Shown here: positions 16,014 through 24,450 of the stretch, piece after piece
Position numbering within the stretch: position 1 is the stretch's first letter
How the letters are laid out: each line of letters opens with the position of its first letter
DNA from: Pseudomonas sp. C1C7
GTDB taxonomy: Bacteria > Pseudomonadota > Gammaproteobacteria > Pseudomonadales > Pseudomonadaceae
Direction: 5' to 3'
Assembly (NCBI RefSeq): GCF_013359595.1
Contig: NZ_JABFMP010000021.1
Location: forward strand, 52,028 to 116,027
Length of the DNA stretch: 64,000 nt
Position numbers and translations under genes: made by a program
Notes under the pieces: generated by a model
The model's database searches: none
Told to the model about the DNA's origin: nothing
Seen by the model: the letters and a program-made list of their open reading frames with translations, nothing else

Positions 16014-17362
16014 GGAACGTCCCTCTCATGAACCGGATTGAGTGGTCGCAATGCAGCAGCGACTGATTCTTTGTCGTGTTCGGCCTGACTATGCAGCGTA
16101 GTCAAAGATTGCTTGAGCACATGCAATGCCTGATCTCTGGTCGGCTCACGGCTGTAACAGGCGCGTAACAGCGCTTGCAGGCGCGGGCCCAGGCCGGTGA
16201 GCTTCAGGCCCTTGCCGTTGCGGCGCGTCCATAGATACAAGGCGCTCAATTGCGGCGGCTGCCCTTCGAGCTGCGGCGGGATTTGCTCCCAGGCGTGGTC
16301 GGCGGATTCGAGCCAGGCCGCATGACGGGCACGGCGCCGGGCCTGCCAGCCCATGTAGGCGCGATGGATGAAGGGCTTCGCGAACCAGGCCAGCAGCGCC
16401 ACGCCAATCAATAGCGCGAGCAGACTGAGTACAGATCTCGACAGATGGAGAGATTGTTGCCGGCCGAGTTTTTTCAGGTCCTCTGCGATGGCGAACACGG
16501 GTTTGTAGGCGCTGTTGGCCGCCGCGTCGAACTCGACCGCAGGCACCTGAGCGGTCCGGGATTGCTGGCTGCCGGCGTCCCACCATTTGAGCTCGATGGC
16601 GGGCAGGGTGTAGTGGCCTTCGCGGTCGATCCGGTAGGTCACGCTGTCGATGCGCTGGCCGCCGGTGAAGTGGCCGCGACCGTCGTCGAGGGTGGTGACT
16701 TGCGGGTTTTTCGGGTAGCGACTCAGGCCGGTGATGTCGGTGGATGCCGGCGTTGGGAGTGACATGGCCAGGGCGCCATCGGCCTGAATCGTCAGTTCAC
16801 GGGTGATGCTATCGCCGGCTTTCAGCGGCGTTGGCGGCTTGATGAGGTTTTGGGTGAAACGAAGCGCTTGGGCCACCAGCACCGGCTCACCGGGTTTGAA
16901 GCCTGGTGGTTGTGTTGCCGTGAAGTGCAACGGCTGGCTTTGTGCGCTGAGTTCGGTGGTGGCTTGTCCCGGTTTGGCCTGGACGGTCAGCGCCGGGATG
17001 TCGAAGTTCTGGGCCAGATTCGGGGTGATCAGGTAGCGGTAGCGCATGCCGCTGAAGGATTTGCCGTCGGTGGTCTGGTTCAGGTGCTCGGCGTGGCCGT
17101 CGGGTGGCATCACCAGGGCGCCCGGCAGTTTCAGGTCGGGCAGGGTGGGGGCGTCGGTGAACCAGGTGTCGGTGAGGATGTCCAGTTGCAGCTCGACCAG
17201 GCTGCCGACCAAGGGGGAAGCGGGTTGTACTCGGGCCTGGACCCGGAGTTCGGGTTCGGCGGCGAGGGTGGTTGTGGTGATCAGGGCTATGAGTAGGGCG
17301 CCGAGTGTTGTGGTATATGTTCGGGCGCTTTCGCGAGCAACTCGGTCTTTTAGGAAGCTCAT
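16010..17362 (-). CDS. batD: BatD-like membrane protein
   Basis: The start at 17362 (MSFLKDRVARES) overlaps the previous stop as ATGA; an upstream in-frame start is not needed. 450 residues: signal peptide/anchor (LGALLIALITTTTLAAEPEL), a long periplasmic beta-rich region of BatD type (residues about 40-300, RVQARVQPASPLVGSLVELQ, TYRIDREGHYTLPAIELKWW), a membrane helix near 325-345 (SLLALLIGVALLAWFAKPF) and a basic cytoplasmic tail. BatD proteins work with VWA proteins BatA/BatB and MoxR ATPases in envelope stress or aerotolerance modules; the mechanism is poorly known. Both flanking genes overlap it. Confidence 0.85.
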   Translation of the reverse strand: MSFLKDRVARESARTYTTTLGALLIALITTTTLAAEPELRVQARVQPASPLVGSLVELQLDILTDTWFTDAPTLPDLKLPGALVMPPDGHAEHLNQTTDGKSFSGMRYRYLITPNLAQNFDIPALTVQAKPGQATTELSAQSQPLHFTATQPPGFKPGEPVLVAQALRFTQNLIKPPTPLKAGDSITRELTIQADGALAMSLPTPASTDITGLSRYPKNPQVTTLDDGRGHFTGGQRIDSVTYRIDREGHYTLPAIELKWWDAGSQQSRTAQVPAVEFDAAANSAYKPVFAIAEDLKKLGRQQSLHLSRSVLSLLALLIGVALLAWFAKPFIHRAYMGWQARRRARHAAWLESADHAWEQIPPQLEGQPPQLSALYLWTRRNGKGLKLTGLGPRLQALLRACYSREPTRDQALHVLKQSLTTLHSQAEHDKESVAAALRPLNPVHERDVP

Positions 17363-18933
17363 GGCCTGCCCCCCACCTGATCCTGCAAGCTGAACTTCTG
17401 CTTCAAAAACTTCGCCGGCGAGGTACTCAGGTTCTGCAACCACTGCTCATCCGACGCCGCCTGTTCGGTTTTCAGCGCCTTGCTCTGCCCCTTGCCTGGC
17501 GCCTTGTCCATCTTGATTTCATCAGGCTTGGTTTCCGGCGCATTTTCCTCCGCGCTTTCAGTATCCTTCTGCAAGGCGATGGCCAGAGCCAGATTGGCCG
17601 TGGCTTCGGGGAACTGCGGCTGCAGCTTCAGCGCCTGGGTATAGGCCGCAATGGCCTCGTCGAACTTGAAGCGGCGCACGTAGATGTTGCCCAGATAGAA
17701 ATACGCCTGGGGCGTTTGCAGGCGGGCGAAGCTGGCCAGGGCCAGGTCGTAATCGGCGGCGTTGTAGGCGGCGATGCCTTTCCAGTACGGGTCGACAAAA
17801 TGCGCGGCGGCCTGGGGGAAGTGCTCGTGCTCGAAGGCCCAGCGGCCTTGCTGGTCCGGGGTGAAGAAGGCGTCGGTCAGCGCGTTGGCCTGGGCCGGAG
17901 ATGGCGCAACGCTTAAGCCCACCGCCAACAACAAGGCCGGCATCCAGTTCAGGCTCCAGCCCTTGCGCACGCTGAAGAAGGCGATCAACAGCAACGGCCA
18001 GCACAGCCAGTAGCCGGCGTCCTTCCAGTGCAATTCGCGCAGCTGATCGTCGGTGGCCTGGAAATGCTGCTGGGCGTGCAGGTCTATCCAGTCCAGATCG
18101 TCGTTGTTCAGGGTCAGGCTGCCCAGTGGCGCATCCAGTTCGGAAGCCAGTTGCTTGAGGGCGGCCTGATCGAAACTGCCCAGGGTCGGTCGACCGTTGC
18201 TGTCGGTGCGCGGCTGGCCGCTGGCGTCGCGGATGATGCCGCCGTCCTCGTTGCCGACGGCGAGGATCAGCACTTGCAAGTCAGTGCCGTCGAGTTGTTT
18301 CGCCAGGCCATTCGAGGCGTCGGCACCGTCGGTGATCAGCAGCAGTGTGCCAGGGGTTTTCTCCGCCGCCAGCAGACGTTTGGCCTGCTCGATGACCGCA
18401 CCGACATCCTTGCCCGGCTTGTCGATCAGTTGGGTACTCAGCGCCTGGATGAAGGTGTCGAGCAAGGCCGGATCGTCGGTGGCCGGCAGTACGAGGTGCG
18501 CGCTGCCGGCATAGGCGATCAGCGCATTGCGCGCGCCGGTGCGGCGCGCGATCAGGTCATGGACCTTGTGTTTGGCCGCTTCCAGGCGCGTCGGTTGCAC
18601 ATCGCTGGCGTCCATCGAAGGCGACAGGTCCATGGCGATGATCAGCGGTGCACGGTTTTCCAGAAAATCCGGCCGGTCCTGTTCCCAGGTCGGCCCGGCG
18701 GCGGCCAGGGCGCCGAGCATCAGCAGCGCGCAGACCAGATGCACCGGGCGCAGCCATTGGTGGTCCTGAGGGGTGATCAGCAGATGGGGCAGCAGGTGTT
18801 CGGCGATGTTGCCGCGCAGGCTCCGCTGCAGGTCGCGGCTGCGGCGCCACATCAGCGGCAACAGGGCGGCGAAGGGCACCAGCAACAGCCACAGCGGGCG
18901 CAGGAAATGGAAGGCGCCGAGATTGATCTCCAT
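17359..18933 (-). CDS. batB: BatB-like VWA protein with C-terminal TPR region (BatB/BatC fusion)
   Basis: The start at 18933 has AGGAGG upstream and lies two bases after the batA stop. 524 residues: two N-terminal membrane helices (about 10-28 and 63-80) and a VWA domain with a complete MIDAS start DLSPSMDASD (D102, S104, S106) and later LLLITDGADASNG. Two more helices follow near 330-370. TPR repeats occupy about 395-470 (AYFYLGNIYVRRFKFDEAIA, AYTQALKLQPQFPEATANLA), then a charged, Lys-rich tail. This corresponds to BatB and BatC joined in one protein. Metal-dependent ligand binding by the VWA domain is expected in the periplasm. Confidence 0.87.
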   Translation of the reverse strand: MEINLGAFHFLRPLWLLLVPFAALLPLMWRRSRDLQRSLRGNIAEHLLPHLLITPQDHQWLRPVHLVCALLMLGALAAAGPTWEQDRPDFLENRAPLIIAMDLSPSMDASDVQPTRLEAAKHKVHDLIARRTGARNALIAYAGSAHLVLPATDDPALLDTFIQALSTQLIDKPGKDVGAVIEQAKRLLAAEKTPGTLLLITDGADASNGLAKQLDGTDLQVLILAVGNEDGGIIRDASGQPRTDSNGRPTLGSFDQAALKQLASELDAPLGSLTLNNDDLDWIDLHAQQHFQATDDQLRELHWKDAGYWLCWPLLLIAFFSVRKGWSLNWMPALLLAVGLSVAPSPAQANALTDAFFTPDQQGRWAFEHEHFPQAAAHFVDPYWKGIAAYNAADYDLALASFARLQTPQAYFYLGNIYVRRFKFDEAIAAYTQALKLQPQFPEATANLALAIALQKDTESAEENAPETKPDEIKMDKAPGKGQSKALKTEQAASDEQWLQNLSTSPAKFLKQKFSLQDQVGGRP

Positions 18934-18934
18934 C

Positions 18935-19927
18935 TCAGGCCTCCTGCCGCTGGCGGGCGGTAGAGAGTTGAGGGCGCAGCCAGGCGAACAGGTGATAGAG
19001 CGCCAACAGCGCAAGCGCCGCGCCCAACGGCCACCAGAACAGGTCCTTCTTGGGTTGATGACTGAGGGTTTTCACCTGATGCGGCGTCAGGGTGTCGAGG
19101 GTGTCATAGACCTGATTCAGCGCAGTGCGGTCTTCGGCGCGGAAGAACTTGCCGCCGGTGGCCTCGGCGATCTGCTGCAGGCTTTGCAGGTTGACCCGCG
19201 ATTCTCCTTCGGCCGCCGGGTCGCCAATGCCGATGGTGTGGATCACCACACCTTTGGCGGCGGCCATCTGCGCCGCATGGTCCGGGGTGATGGCGCTGCT
19301 GGTGTCATTGCCGTCGGTGAGCAGGATCACCACCTTTTCCGGTTCATCGGCCTTATCCAGCAGCTTCAGGCTCAGGCCGATGGCATCGCCGATGGCGGTA
19401 TTGGGCCCGGCCATGCCGATCCCGGTGTCGTCCAGCAGCAACGACAGGCTGGCGTGATCCAGGGTCAGCGGCGCCTGCGGGTAGGCGCCGCTGCCGAACA
19501 CGATCAGGCCCAGGCGGTCTTCCTTACGTTTTTCAATGAAGCCGCGCACCACGTCCTTGACCGCCGCCAGACGATTGATTTTCTGCCCGCTGGCGTCGGT
19601 GAAATCGGTGGTTTCCATGGACTGGGACAGGTCGATGGCCAGCATCAGGTCGCGCACCGGTTGCTGGCGCTCGATGGGTTTCTCCACGTACACCGGCCGG
19701 GCCGCTGCCAACAGCAGCAGTGCCCACACGAGCAGGTTCAGCGATAATTGCCAGCGGTTGCTGCGGGTGCCGGCCTGACTCGGGGCCTGGCCGACCGCGC
19801 GGCTCATCGCGGCAAAAAACGGCACTCGCACCGCACTGCGGGCTTCGCGGTAATCGGGCAGGTAGCGGTAGCCGAACCACGGCAGGGGCAGCAGAAGCAG
19901 CAGCCAGGGGTATTCAAGCTGCCACAT
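18935..19927 (-). CDS. batA: BatA-like VWA membrane protein
   Basis: The start at 19927 (MWQLEYPWLLLLLPLPW) has GGAG upstream and overlaps the DUF4381 stop by 14 bases, so translation is coupled. 330 residues: N-terminal helix, second helix about 62-78, VWA domain with MIDAS residues D99, S101 and S103 in DLSQSMETTDF and VVILLTDGNDTSSAITP, and a C-terminal membrane helix (FWWPLGAALALLALYHLFAW). It is the usual partner of BatB, BatD and MoxR. All key MIDAS residues are present, so the domain should be active for metal binding. Confidence 0.88.
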   Translation of the reverse strand: MWQLEYPWLLLLLPLPWFGYRYLPDYREARSAVRVPFFAAMSRAVGQAPSQAGTRSNRWQLSLNLLVWALLLLAAARPVYVEKPIERQQPVRDLMLAIDLSQSMETTDFTDASGQKINRLAAVKDVVRGFIEKRKEDRLGLIVFGSGAYPQAPLTLDHASLSLLLDDTGIGMAGPNTAIGDAIGLSLKLLDKADEPEKVVILLTDGNDTSSAITPDHAAQMAAAKGVVIHTIGIGDPAAEGESRVNLQSLQQIAEATGGKFFRAEDRTALNQVYDTLDTLTPHQVKTLSHQPKKDLFWWPLGAALALLALYHLFAWLRPQLSTARQRQEA

Positions 19928-20495
19928 GGTGATGCTCCACCCAGAGTTTGCAGGTGTCGAACAAATGCTGGCGGTGTTCGGCGGGCAGGGCGCGCAGGGT
20001 GGATTCGGGCGCATAGGCCAGCAGTGCCATCTGCTGGCTGAAATCGGCTGGAAGCGGTTGCTTGATATGTCGCTGCAAGAAGGCCTGCCAATCTTCTTTG
20101 TGCAACGCCGCAGCCCCCGTGCAGGAGCTGCCGAGGGCTGCGATCTTTTGATCTTGTTTTTTAAAATCAAAATCAAAAGATCGCAGCCCTCGGCAGCTCC
20201 TGCAGGGACCGTGCTTGGCCGGGAGGGAGAGGGCCACCCGCTTGAGCAGCTCCGGCAGTTCACGCAGGGCATTCAGGTCATCACTGCGCTTTTGCAATTG
20301 CGTCAGCCGCACCAAGGCCTCACGCCGATAACGATCCCGCCGCCACTGCCAGTAGCGCCGTACACCGATGATCAAAGCACTCAATACCAACACCGACAAT
20401 AGCGCCCACCACCCCCAAGTCTGCGGCGCATAACTGACCGGCGCCGGCAGGGCGATCTCCTTGAGCTGGTCGATGCTCGGTATGTTCGGGTTCAT
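19914..20495 (-). CDS. DUF4381 membrane protein carrying an in-frame REPIN insertion
   Basis: 193 residues starting MNPNIPSIDQLKEIALPAPV, with one membrane helix at about 29-45 (WWALLSVLVLSALIIGV) followed by a basic stretch, as in DUF4381 proteins of Bat operons. Residues P97-G127 are the translation of a REPIN (20121-20203). The family sequence is interrupted after LPAKHG and resumes at AALHKEDWQAFL with the frame kept. Without the insert the length is about 162, normal for the family. The inserted peptide adds three cysteines and many charged residues next to the conserved LHxxDW helix. Whether the protein still works is unknown. Start overlaps DUF58 stop (ATGA). Confidence 0.85.
   Translation of the reverse strand: MNPNIPSIDQLKEIALPAPVSYAPQTWGWWALLSVLVLSALIIGVRRYWQWRRDRYRREALVRLTQLQKRSDDLNALRELPELLKRVALSLPAKHGPCRSCRGLRSFDFDFKKQDQKIAALGSSCTGAAALHKEDWQAFLQRHIKQPLPADFSQQMALLAYAPESTLRALPAEHRQHLFDTCKLWVEHHHVAA
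20121..20203. repeat. REPIN inserted inside the DUF4381 coding sequence
   Basis: GCAGGAGCTGCCGAGGGCTG and its reverse complement enclose an A/T-rich loop; same class as the intergenic REPINs here. CCGTGC occurs on both sides (20117-20122 and 20209-20214), possibly remnants of the insertion event. It is the only REPIN in the window lying fully inside a gene. Confidence 0.92.
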
Positions 20496-21427
20496 CGCGC
20501 ATTCCCGCCGAGCTTGCCCAGTTCCGCACGCAGTTGATCCTGCGCATCGAGTGCCGTGCTGAACATCATCAACGGCACCTGACTGCGGCGCAGCAGGGTG
20601 GCGACGTCCTTCAAGCGCCCGCCGAGAAAATCCCCCAGCGGTTGATGCACCTGACGCCGCTCCACCGCCAGCTCCACCTGCAACTGACCCTGGGTGACCA
20701 GCAGGCGACCGTTTTTCGGCAGGTTCAGCGCCAACGGGTCGTAGACCTGCATGGCGATCACATCGTTGTGCGCCGCCAGTTGCCGCATCAATTGCAGGGT
20801 GCGTTCGCCGGCGCCGGCAAAGTCGCTGACGATGCAGATCAGATGATCGTGCCCGGCCAAAGCGAGGCAACGCTGCAACACCCGGTCGAGCTGATCCTCA
20901 CCCTCGGCATCCGGGTTCGCCGCGCTCAGGGCCTGGTTCTGCTGGACGAGGTGGCTGCACAGCGCCTCGATGCGCTTGCGGCTGCGCAACGGCGACACGC
21001 TGTCGATACGCTGGTCGTTGAACACCAGCCCGCCCACCCGGTCGCCGGCGTTGAACACCATCCACGCCGCCAGGGCGCCAAGCTCCGCGGCCGTGGCGGA
21101 TTTGAAGCTGCGTTGCGAGCCGAAGAACATCGACATGCGCTGGTCCACCAGAATCAGCGCCGGGCGATCGCGCTCCTCGGTGAAGGTGCGCACCACCGGC
21201 TTACCGGTGCGCAAGGAGGCACGCCAGTCGAGGTGGCGCAAATCGTCGCCGGGTTGATAGCGGCGCAGCTCATCGAAATTCAGCCCGCGACCGCGCAGGC
21301 GCGAGGCATGGTTGCCGGCCAGAATGCTGCCGCGAGGCTGGCGCGCCAGGAAACTCAGGTCACGGGCCTTGAACTCCAGGGCCATCAACTGCGCCAGAGA
21401 GACGTAGACCAATCCGTCGACCGTCAT
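20492..21427 (-). CDS. DUF58 domain protein (MoxR-associated)
   Basis: 311 residues. The DUF58 signature is present as RRYQPGDDLRHLDWRASLRT followed by GKPVVRTFTEERDRPALILV, where a degenerate VWA fold begins. Start ATG overlaps the moxR stop (ATGA) and stop overlaps the DUF4381 start, so it is in the middle of a coupled set. No membrane helix is obvious, suggesting a cytoplasmic adaptor that links the MoxR ATPase to the membrane VWA proteins. The role is inferred from constant co-occurrence of these families. Confidence 0.88.
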   Translation of the reverse strand: MTVDGLVYVSLAQLMALEFKARDLSFLARQPRGSILAGNHASRLRGRGLNFDELRRYQPGDDLRHLDWRASLRTGKPVVRTFTEERDRPALILVDQRMSMFFGSQRSFKSATAAELGALAAWMVFNAGDRVGGLVFNDQRIDSVSPLRSRKRIEALCSHLVQQNQALSAANPDAEGEDQLDRVLQRCLALAGHDHLICIVSDFAGAGERTLQLMRQLAAHNDVIAMQVYDPLALNLPKNGRLLVTQGQLQVELAVERRQVHQPLGDFLGGRLKDVATLLRRSQVPLMMFSTALDAQDQLRAELGKLGGNAR

Positions 21428-22404
21428 GCGGGAATCGCGACTTTGTCGAGCAGCCGGTCGATCACCTGATCGGCGGTCACTCCATCGGCCACCGCGTCGT
21501 AGCTCAGGTGCAGGCGATGGCGCAGTACCGGATGGACCACGGCGCGCACGTTGTCCGGGGAAACGAAGTCCTGGCCCTGCAACCACGCTTCGGCACGGGC
21601 GCAACGGTCCAGGCCAATACCGCCGCGAGGGCTGGCGCCGATGTTGATCCAGCGGCCGAGGTCGGCATCGTAGTCTGAGGGGTAACGAGTGGCGTTGATC
21701 AGGTCGATCAGGTATCGGTCGATAGCGGGGGAGACATGCACCGCGCTGACCTCCCGGCGCGCGGCGAAGATCACGTCCTGCGCCAGGGCGAAACCCTGTA
21801 CGGCGGCGTTTTTTGCACCGAGGGCCTGTTCTTCCTCACGCAACAGGCGCAGCACCTGGCTTTCGTTTTCGGCGCTGGGATAGTCCAGCAGCACCTTCAT
21901 CAGGAAGCGGTCCATCTGCGCCTCCGGCAGCGGGTAAGTGCCTTCCTGTTCGATGGGGTTCTGGGTGGCAACCACGATGAACAGCTCTGGCAGCACATGG
22001 CTGTTGCCGGCCACGGTGATCTGCCGTTCTTCCATGGCTTCGAGCAGCGCCGCCTGGACCTTGGCCGGGGCGCGGTTTATCTCGTCGGCCAGGATCAGGT
22101 TGCCGAACAGCGGCCCCGGCTGGAAGCGGATCTCGTTTTTGCCCTCGACCTGATGCAGCACCTCGGCGCCGGTGATGTCCGAGGGAAGCAAGTCCGGGGT
22201 GAACTGGATACGGCTCATCTTCGCGTCCAGATGCCGCGCCAGGGCCTTGACCGTGCGGGTCTTGGCAAGGCCCGGCAAGCTCTCCATCAGCAGGTGGCCG
22301 TTGGCCAACAGGCCGACCAGAATCTGCCGGATCACCTGGTCCTGGCCGAGTACCGCTTCGGCGATGCTGGCTTGCAGGGCGTTGAGGTCGTTGAGTGCAG
22401 ACAT
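21424..22404 (-). CDS. MoxR-family AAA+ ATPase
   Basis: 326 residues. Walker A is LPGLAKT (K48, T49) in MESLPGLAKTRTVKALARHL, Walker B is LILADEIN (D108, E109), and later come sensor 1 VVATQNPIEQEGTYPLPEAQ and GASPRGGIGL. It is a cytoplasmic ATPase thought to act as a chaperone that activates or assembles VWA-containing targets using ATP. GAAGGGA lies upstream of the ATG. It is the first gene of the minus-strand row ending in the octaheme cytochrome. The promoter should be in the 197-base gap to the divergent gene at 22602. Confidence 0.92.
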   Translation of the reverse strand: MSALNDLNALQASIAEAVLGQDQVIRQILVGLLANGHLLMESLPGLAKTRTVKALARHLDAKMSRIQFTPDLLPSDITGAEVLHQVEGKNEIRFQPGPLFGNLILADEINRAPAKVQAALLEAMEERQITVAGNSHVLPELFIVVATQNPIEQEGTYPLPEAQMDRFLMKVLLDYPSAENESQVLRLLREEEQALGAKNAAVQGFALAQDVIFAARREVSAVHVSPAIDRYLIDLINATRYPSDYDADLGRWINIGASPRGGIGLDRCARAEAWLQGQDFVSPDNVRAVVHPVLRHRLHLSYDAVADGVTADQVIDRLLDKVAIPA

Positions 22405-22601
22405 GGCCGAGTCCCTTCTCTGAAGTTTTCGCGCACAGCGTTGTGTTTAAAAATTTCAGATTGAACAGTAGGCGAGAAATCAACAAGCTGCCCGAAACGG
22501 GTGGTTCAAGGATGGGGAAAGGTGACGAATTGCGAAAACTGACTACGCTGCAACAGGGGTGCGGTCAATGTAAGGCAATGTATTGTCTGAAGGAGTCTTG
22601 A

Positions 22602-23132
22602 ATGAAAACAGTGCTGCTGAAGATCAAACATGAATGCATGAAGGCGCTGCCGCCGACCCTTTTCTTCTTCGTTATTCTGCACATCGTTGCCCTGATACGC
22701 GGGCTCATGATCAAGGGATCGGGAGTTGATCTTCCCGTTTCAGCATCCGTACTGATCGCCTCTCTGGTGCTGGGCAAGTCTGTACTGGTGGCCGATATGC
22801 TGCCATTCATCAATCGGTTTCCCGACAAACCGCTGATCTGGAATGTGACGTGGAAAACCCTGATGTACGCCTTGGTCGCACTGGTCGTTCATTACCTCGA
22901 GCGGCTTTACGACTATTGGAAAGAAGCGCCCGGGTTCATGGACGCGAACTCCCTGCTCTGGTCCTCGATGAACTGGCCTCGCTTCTGGGCCGTGCAGATC
23001 TTGCTTGTCACCTTGATCTTCATGTACTGCGTCATCGCCGAATTGGCACGCGTGATCGGGCGTGATCGACTGAAGGTGATGTTTGTGGGGCCAATGCCAC
23101 CCAAGCACGTCCAGGCCTCGCAAGACGTTTAA
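22602..23132 (+). CDS. Multi-pass membrane protein of unknown function
   Basis: 176 residues with AAGGAG well placed before the ATG. Four hydrophobic helices are visible: about 18-36 (PTLFFFVILHIVALIRGLM), 46-66, 84-98 (LMYALVALVVHYLERL) and 130-150 (FWAVQILLVTLIFMYCVIAE). The tail is short and basic. No domain was recognised. It is transcribed divergently from moxR and stands alone on its strand, so context gives little about its job. Confidence 0.75.
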   Translation: MKTVLLKIKHECMKALPPTLFFFVILHIVALIRGLMIKGSGVDLPVSASVLIASLVLGKSVLVADMLPFINRFPDKPLIWNVTWKTLMYALVALVVHYLERLYDYWKEAPGFMDANSLLWSSMNWPRFWAVQILLVTLIFMYCVIAELARVIGRDRLKVMFVGPMPPKHVQASQDV

Positions 23133-23224
23133 CACAATGATCAGGCAAGAGTGTTTCCCCCCGGGCACCTCATGCATGAAGGCTCGATCCAGCGACTCAG
23201 CCAAGGAATTGCGCCAGATTCCCG

Positions 23225-23416
23225 TCAATGTCGTCGCGCGGTGCGTCTGGCCACTCCAGCAACGCTTACAGGGGTCAGAGGACGACCCACTACAGCGTCG
23301 GCGTGAGGAATGAAGCTGTGTACGCCGGGGATAGACAATGTTTCTCCCAGCTCAAGCGCACACATCAGGATGAATCCACCTAGAAGCAAGCCAGCTGATT
23401 TCATCAAGAGGTTCAT
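23225..23416 (-). CDS. Small exported protein coupled to the DUF2092 gene
   Basis: 63 residues, overlapping the DUF2092 stop by four bases (ATGA), which supports a real gene. The N-terminus MNLLMKSAGLLLGGFILMCA is a signal peptide or anchor; the C-terminus ends VAGVARRTARRH, a basic motif that I recall from short proteins encoded next to DUF2092 genes in other proteobacteria. Possibly a periplasmic or membrane-associated basic peptide. No known function. Confidence 0.6.
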   Translation of the reverse strand: MNLLMKSAGLLLGGFILMCALELGETLSIPGVHSFIPHADAVVGRPLTPVSVAGVARRTARRH

Positions 23417-24222
23417 TTGGTTTTTCCTTGCACAAAATTGCCAGGCAAGTCTTCAGCGTTGGGAAGATCCTTGAGCTCGATTTTTTTTGCATCCGTTACA
23501 TTTTTAAAAGCGAAATCATCCGCTGCAACGAGGTCACCACTTTTCCAGTCGCTTAACTGGATGCTGTATTGCGGGCTTCCAGAAATCAGTTTGGATGTAA
23601 TGGAATATCGACAAGGATAAGGCCGGTCGCCCTGGGCAATCCAAATCTGCCAATCAACCTCTTTCTTCCTGAAGGCCAGGTGATCGCACTCCACGCCACC
23701 GATCACTCCACTGCCCAGATCTTTGATGTTGTTCACGCCGGCCATCAGTTGCTCTTGAGGGTTGGACATGAACAGATCCGCGCCCGGAAGTGGTCTGTTG
23801 TATTTATCCCTCAGCACATCGAGCAGATTGTCAAGCGTGCCTGGGACTTCGACCTGTGAATATATATTTTTGGCTTTTCCCAATAAGGTTAATGTTTTGC
23901 CATCAAACACCATTTCGATATCTGCAAACCCACTGGAGCGGGTAGAGCGTATTTTGTCGGGTCGGTTGATGACGACGGTGCCAGACCCCGCCAATGCGAG
24001 TCGTTGCTGATCTTTTGTGACGACTTCACGTATGGCGTCGTAATTGAACGATATGCTTTTTTGCGTTGACATATATTCGGACATGTTCTTGATCAAGTTC
24101 CTGGCATAGGCCTCATCGGCATGTGTCACTGCCGGGGCGCAAAAACCAATGAACAATACAAGTCCCACCCCAGTAATGCGGATTACAGGGGCGTCGATCA
24201 GTTTTCGAGCGATTTTTTCCAT
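23413..24222 (-). CDS. DUF2092 family exported protein
   Basis: 269 residues from ATG 24222; a GTG at 24231 is in frame and no strong SD separates them. Signal peptide about residues 15-36 (GLVLFIGFCAPAVTHAD). The mature part has the LolA/LolB-like half-barrel features of DUF2092: KSISFNYDAIREVVTKDQQR, SGTVVINRPDKIRSTRSSGF, MVFDGKTLTLLGKAKNIYSQ, GGVECDHLAFRKKEVDWQIW. It is probably a periplasmic lipid- or hydrophobic-ligand-binding protein. Translationally coupled to the small protein after it. Confidence 0.8.
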   Translation of the reverse strand: MEKIARKLIDAPVIRITGVGLVLFIGFCAPAVTHADEAYARNLIKNMSEYMSTQKSISFNYDAIREVVTKDQQRLALAGSGTVVINRPDKIRSTRSSGFADIEMVFDGKTLTLLGKAKNIYSQVEVPGTLDNLLDVLRDKYNRPLPGADLFMSNPQEQLMAGVNNIKDLGSGVIGGVECDHLAFRKKEVDWQIWIAQGDRPYPCRYSITSKLISGSPQYSIQLSDWKSGDLVAADDFAFKNVTDAKKIELKDLPNAEDLPGNFVQGKTK

Positions 24223-24402
24223 AGGAGCCACCGCTACAGTGTGCAGTTTTGGTATTGCGAATCTACAAAGCTAGTCGAACCATCAATTGCGTGCTGTCTA
24301 TCACTTGACCGCTTATCCGATATCAAGCGTGAAACACTGTTTCGCCTGCAAGGTGAGTGCTAGACCAATCTTCAAAAATCAGTTTCGCCTTTTGGCATTC
24401 AT

Positions 24403-24432
24403 AAAAAAAAGCCCTTCAGATAAAGGGCTTTT
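24403..24432 (-). terminator. Rho-independent terminator of the glycine-zipper gene
   Basis: Minus-strand reading AAGCCCTT-loop-AAGGGCTT followed by a run of eight T residues, 19 bases after the stop at 24451. The run of T on the other side is shorter (four), so it mainly serves the minus strand. Confidence 0.85.
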
Positions 24433-24450
24433 CCACAGTTCGATCAACGA

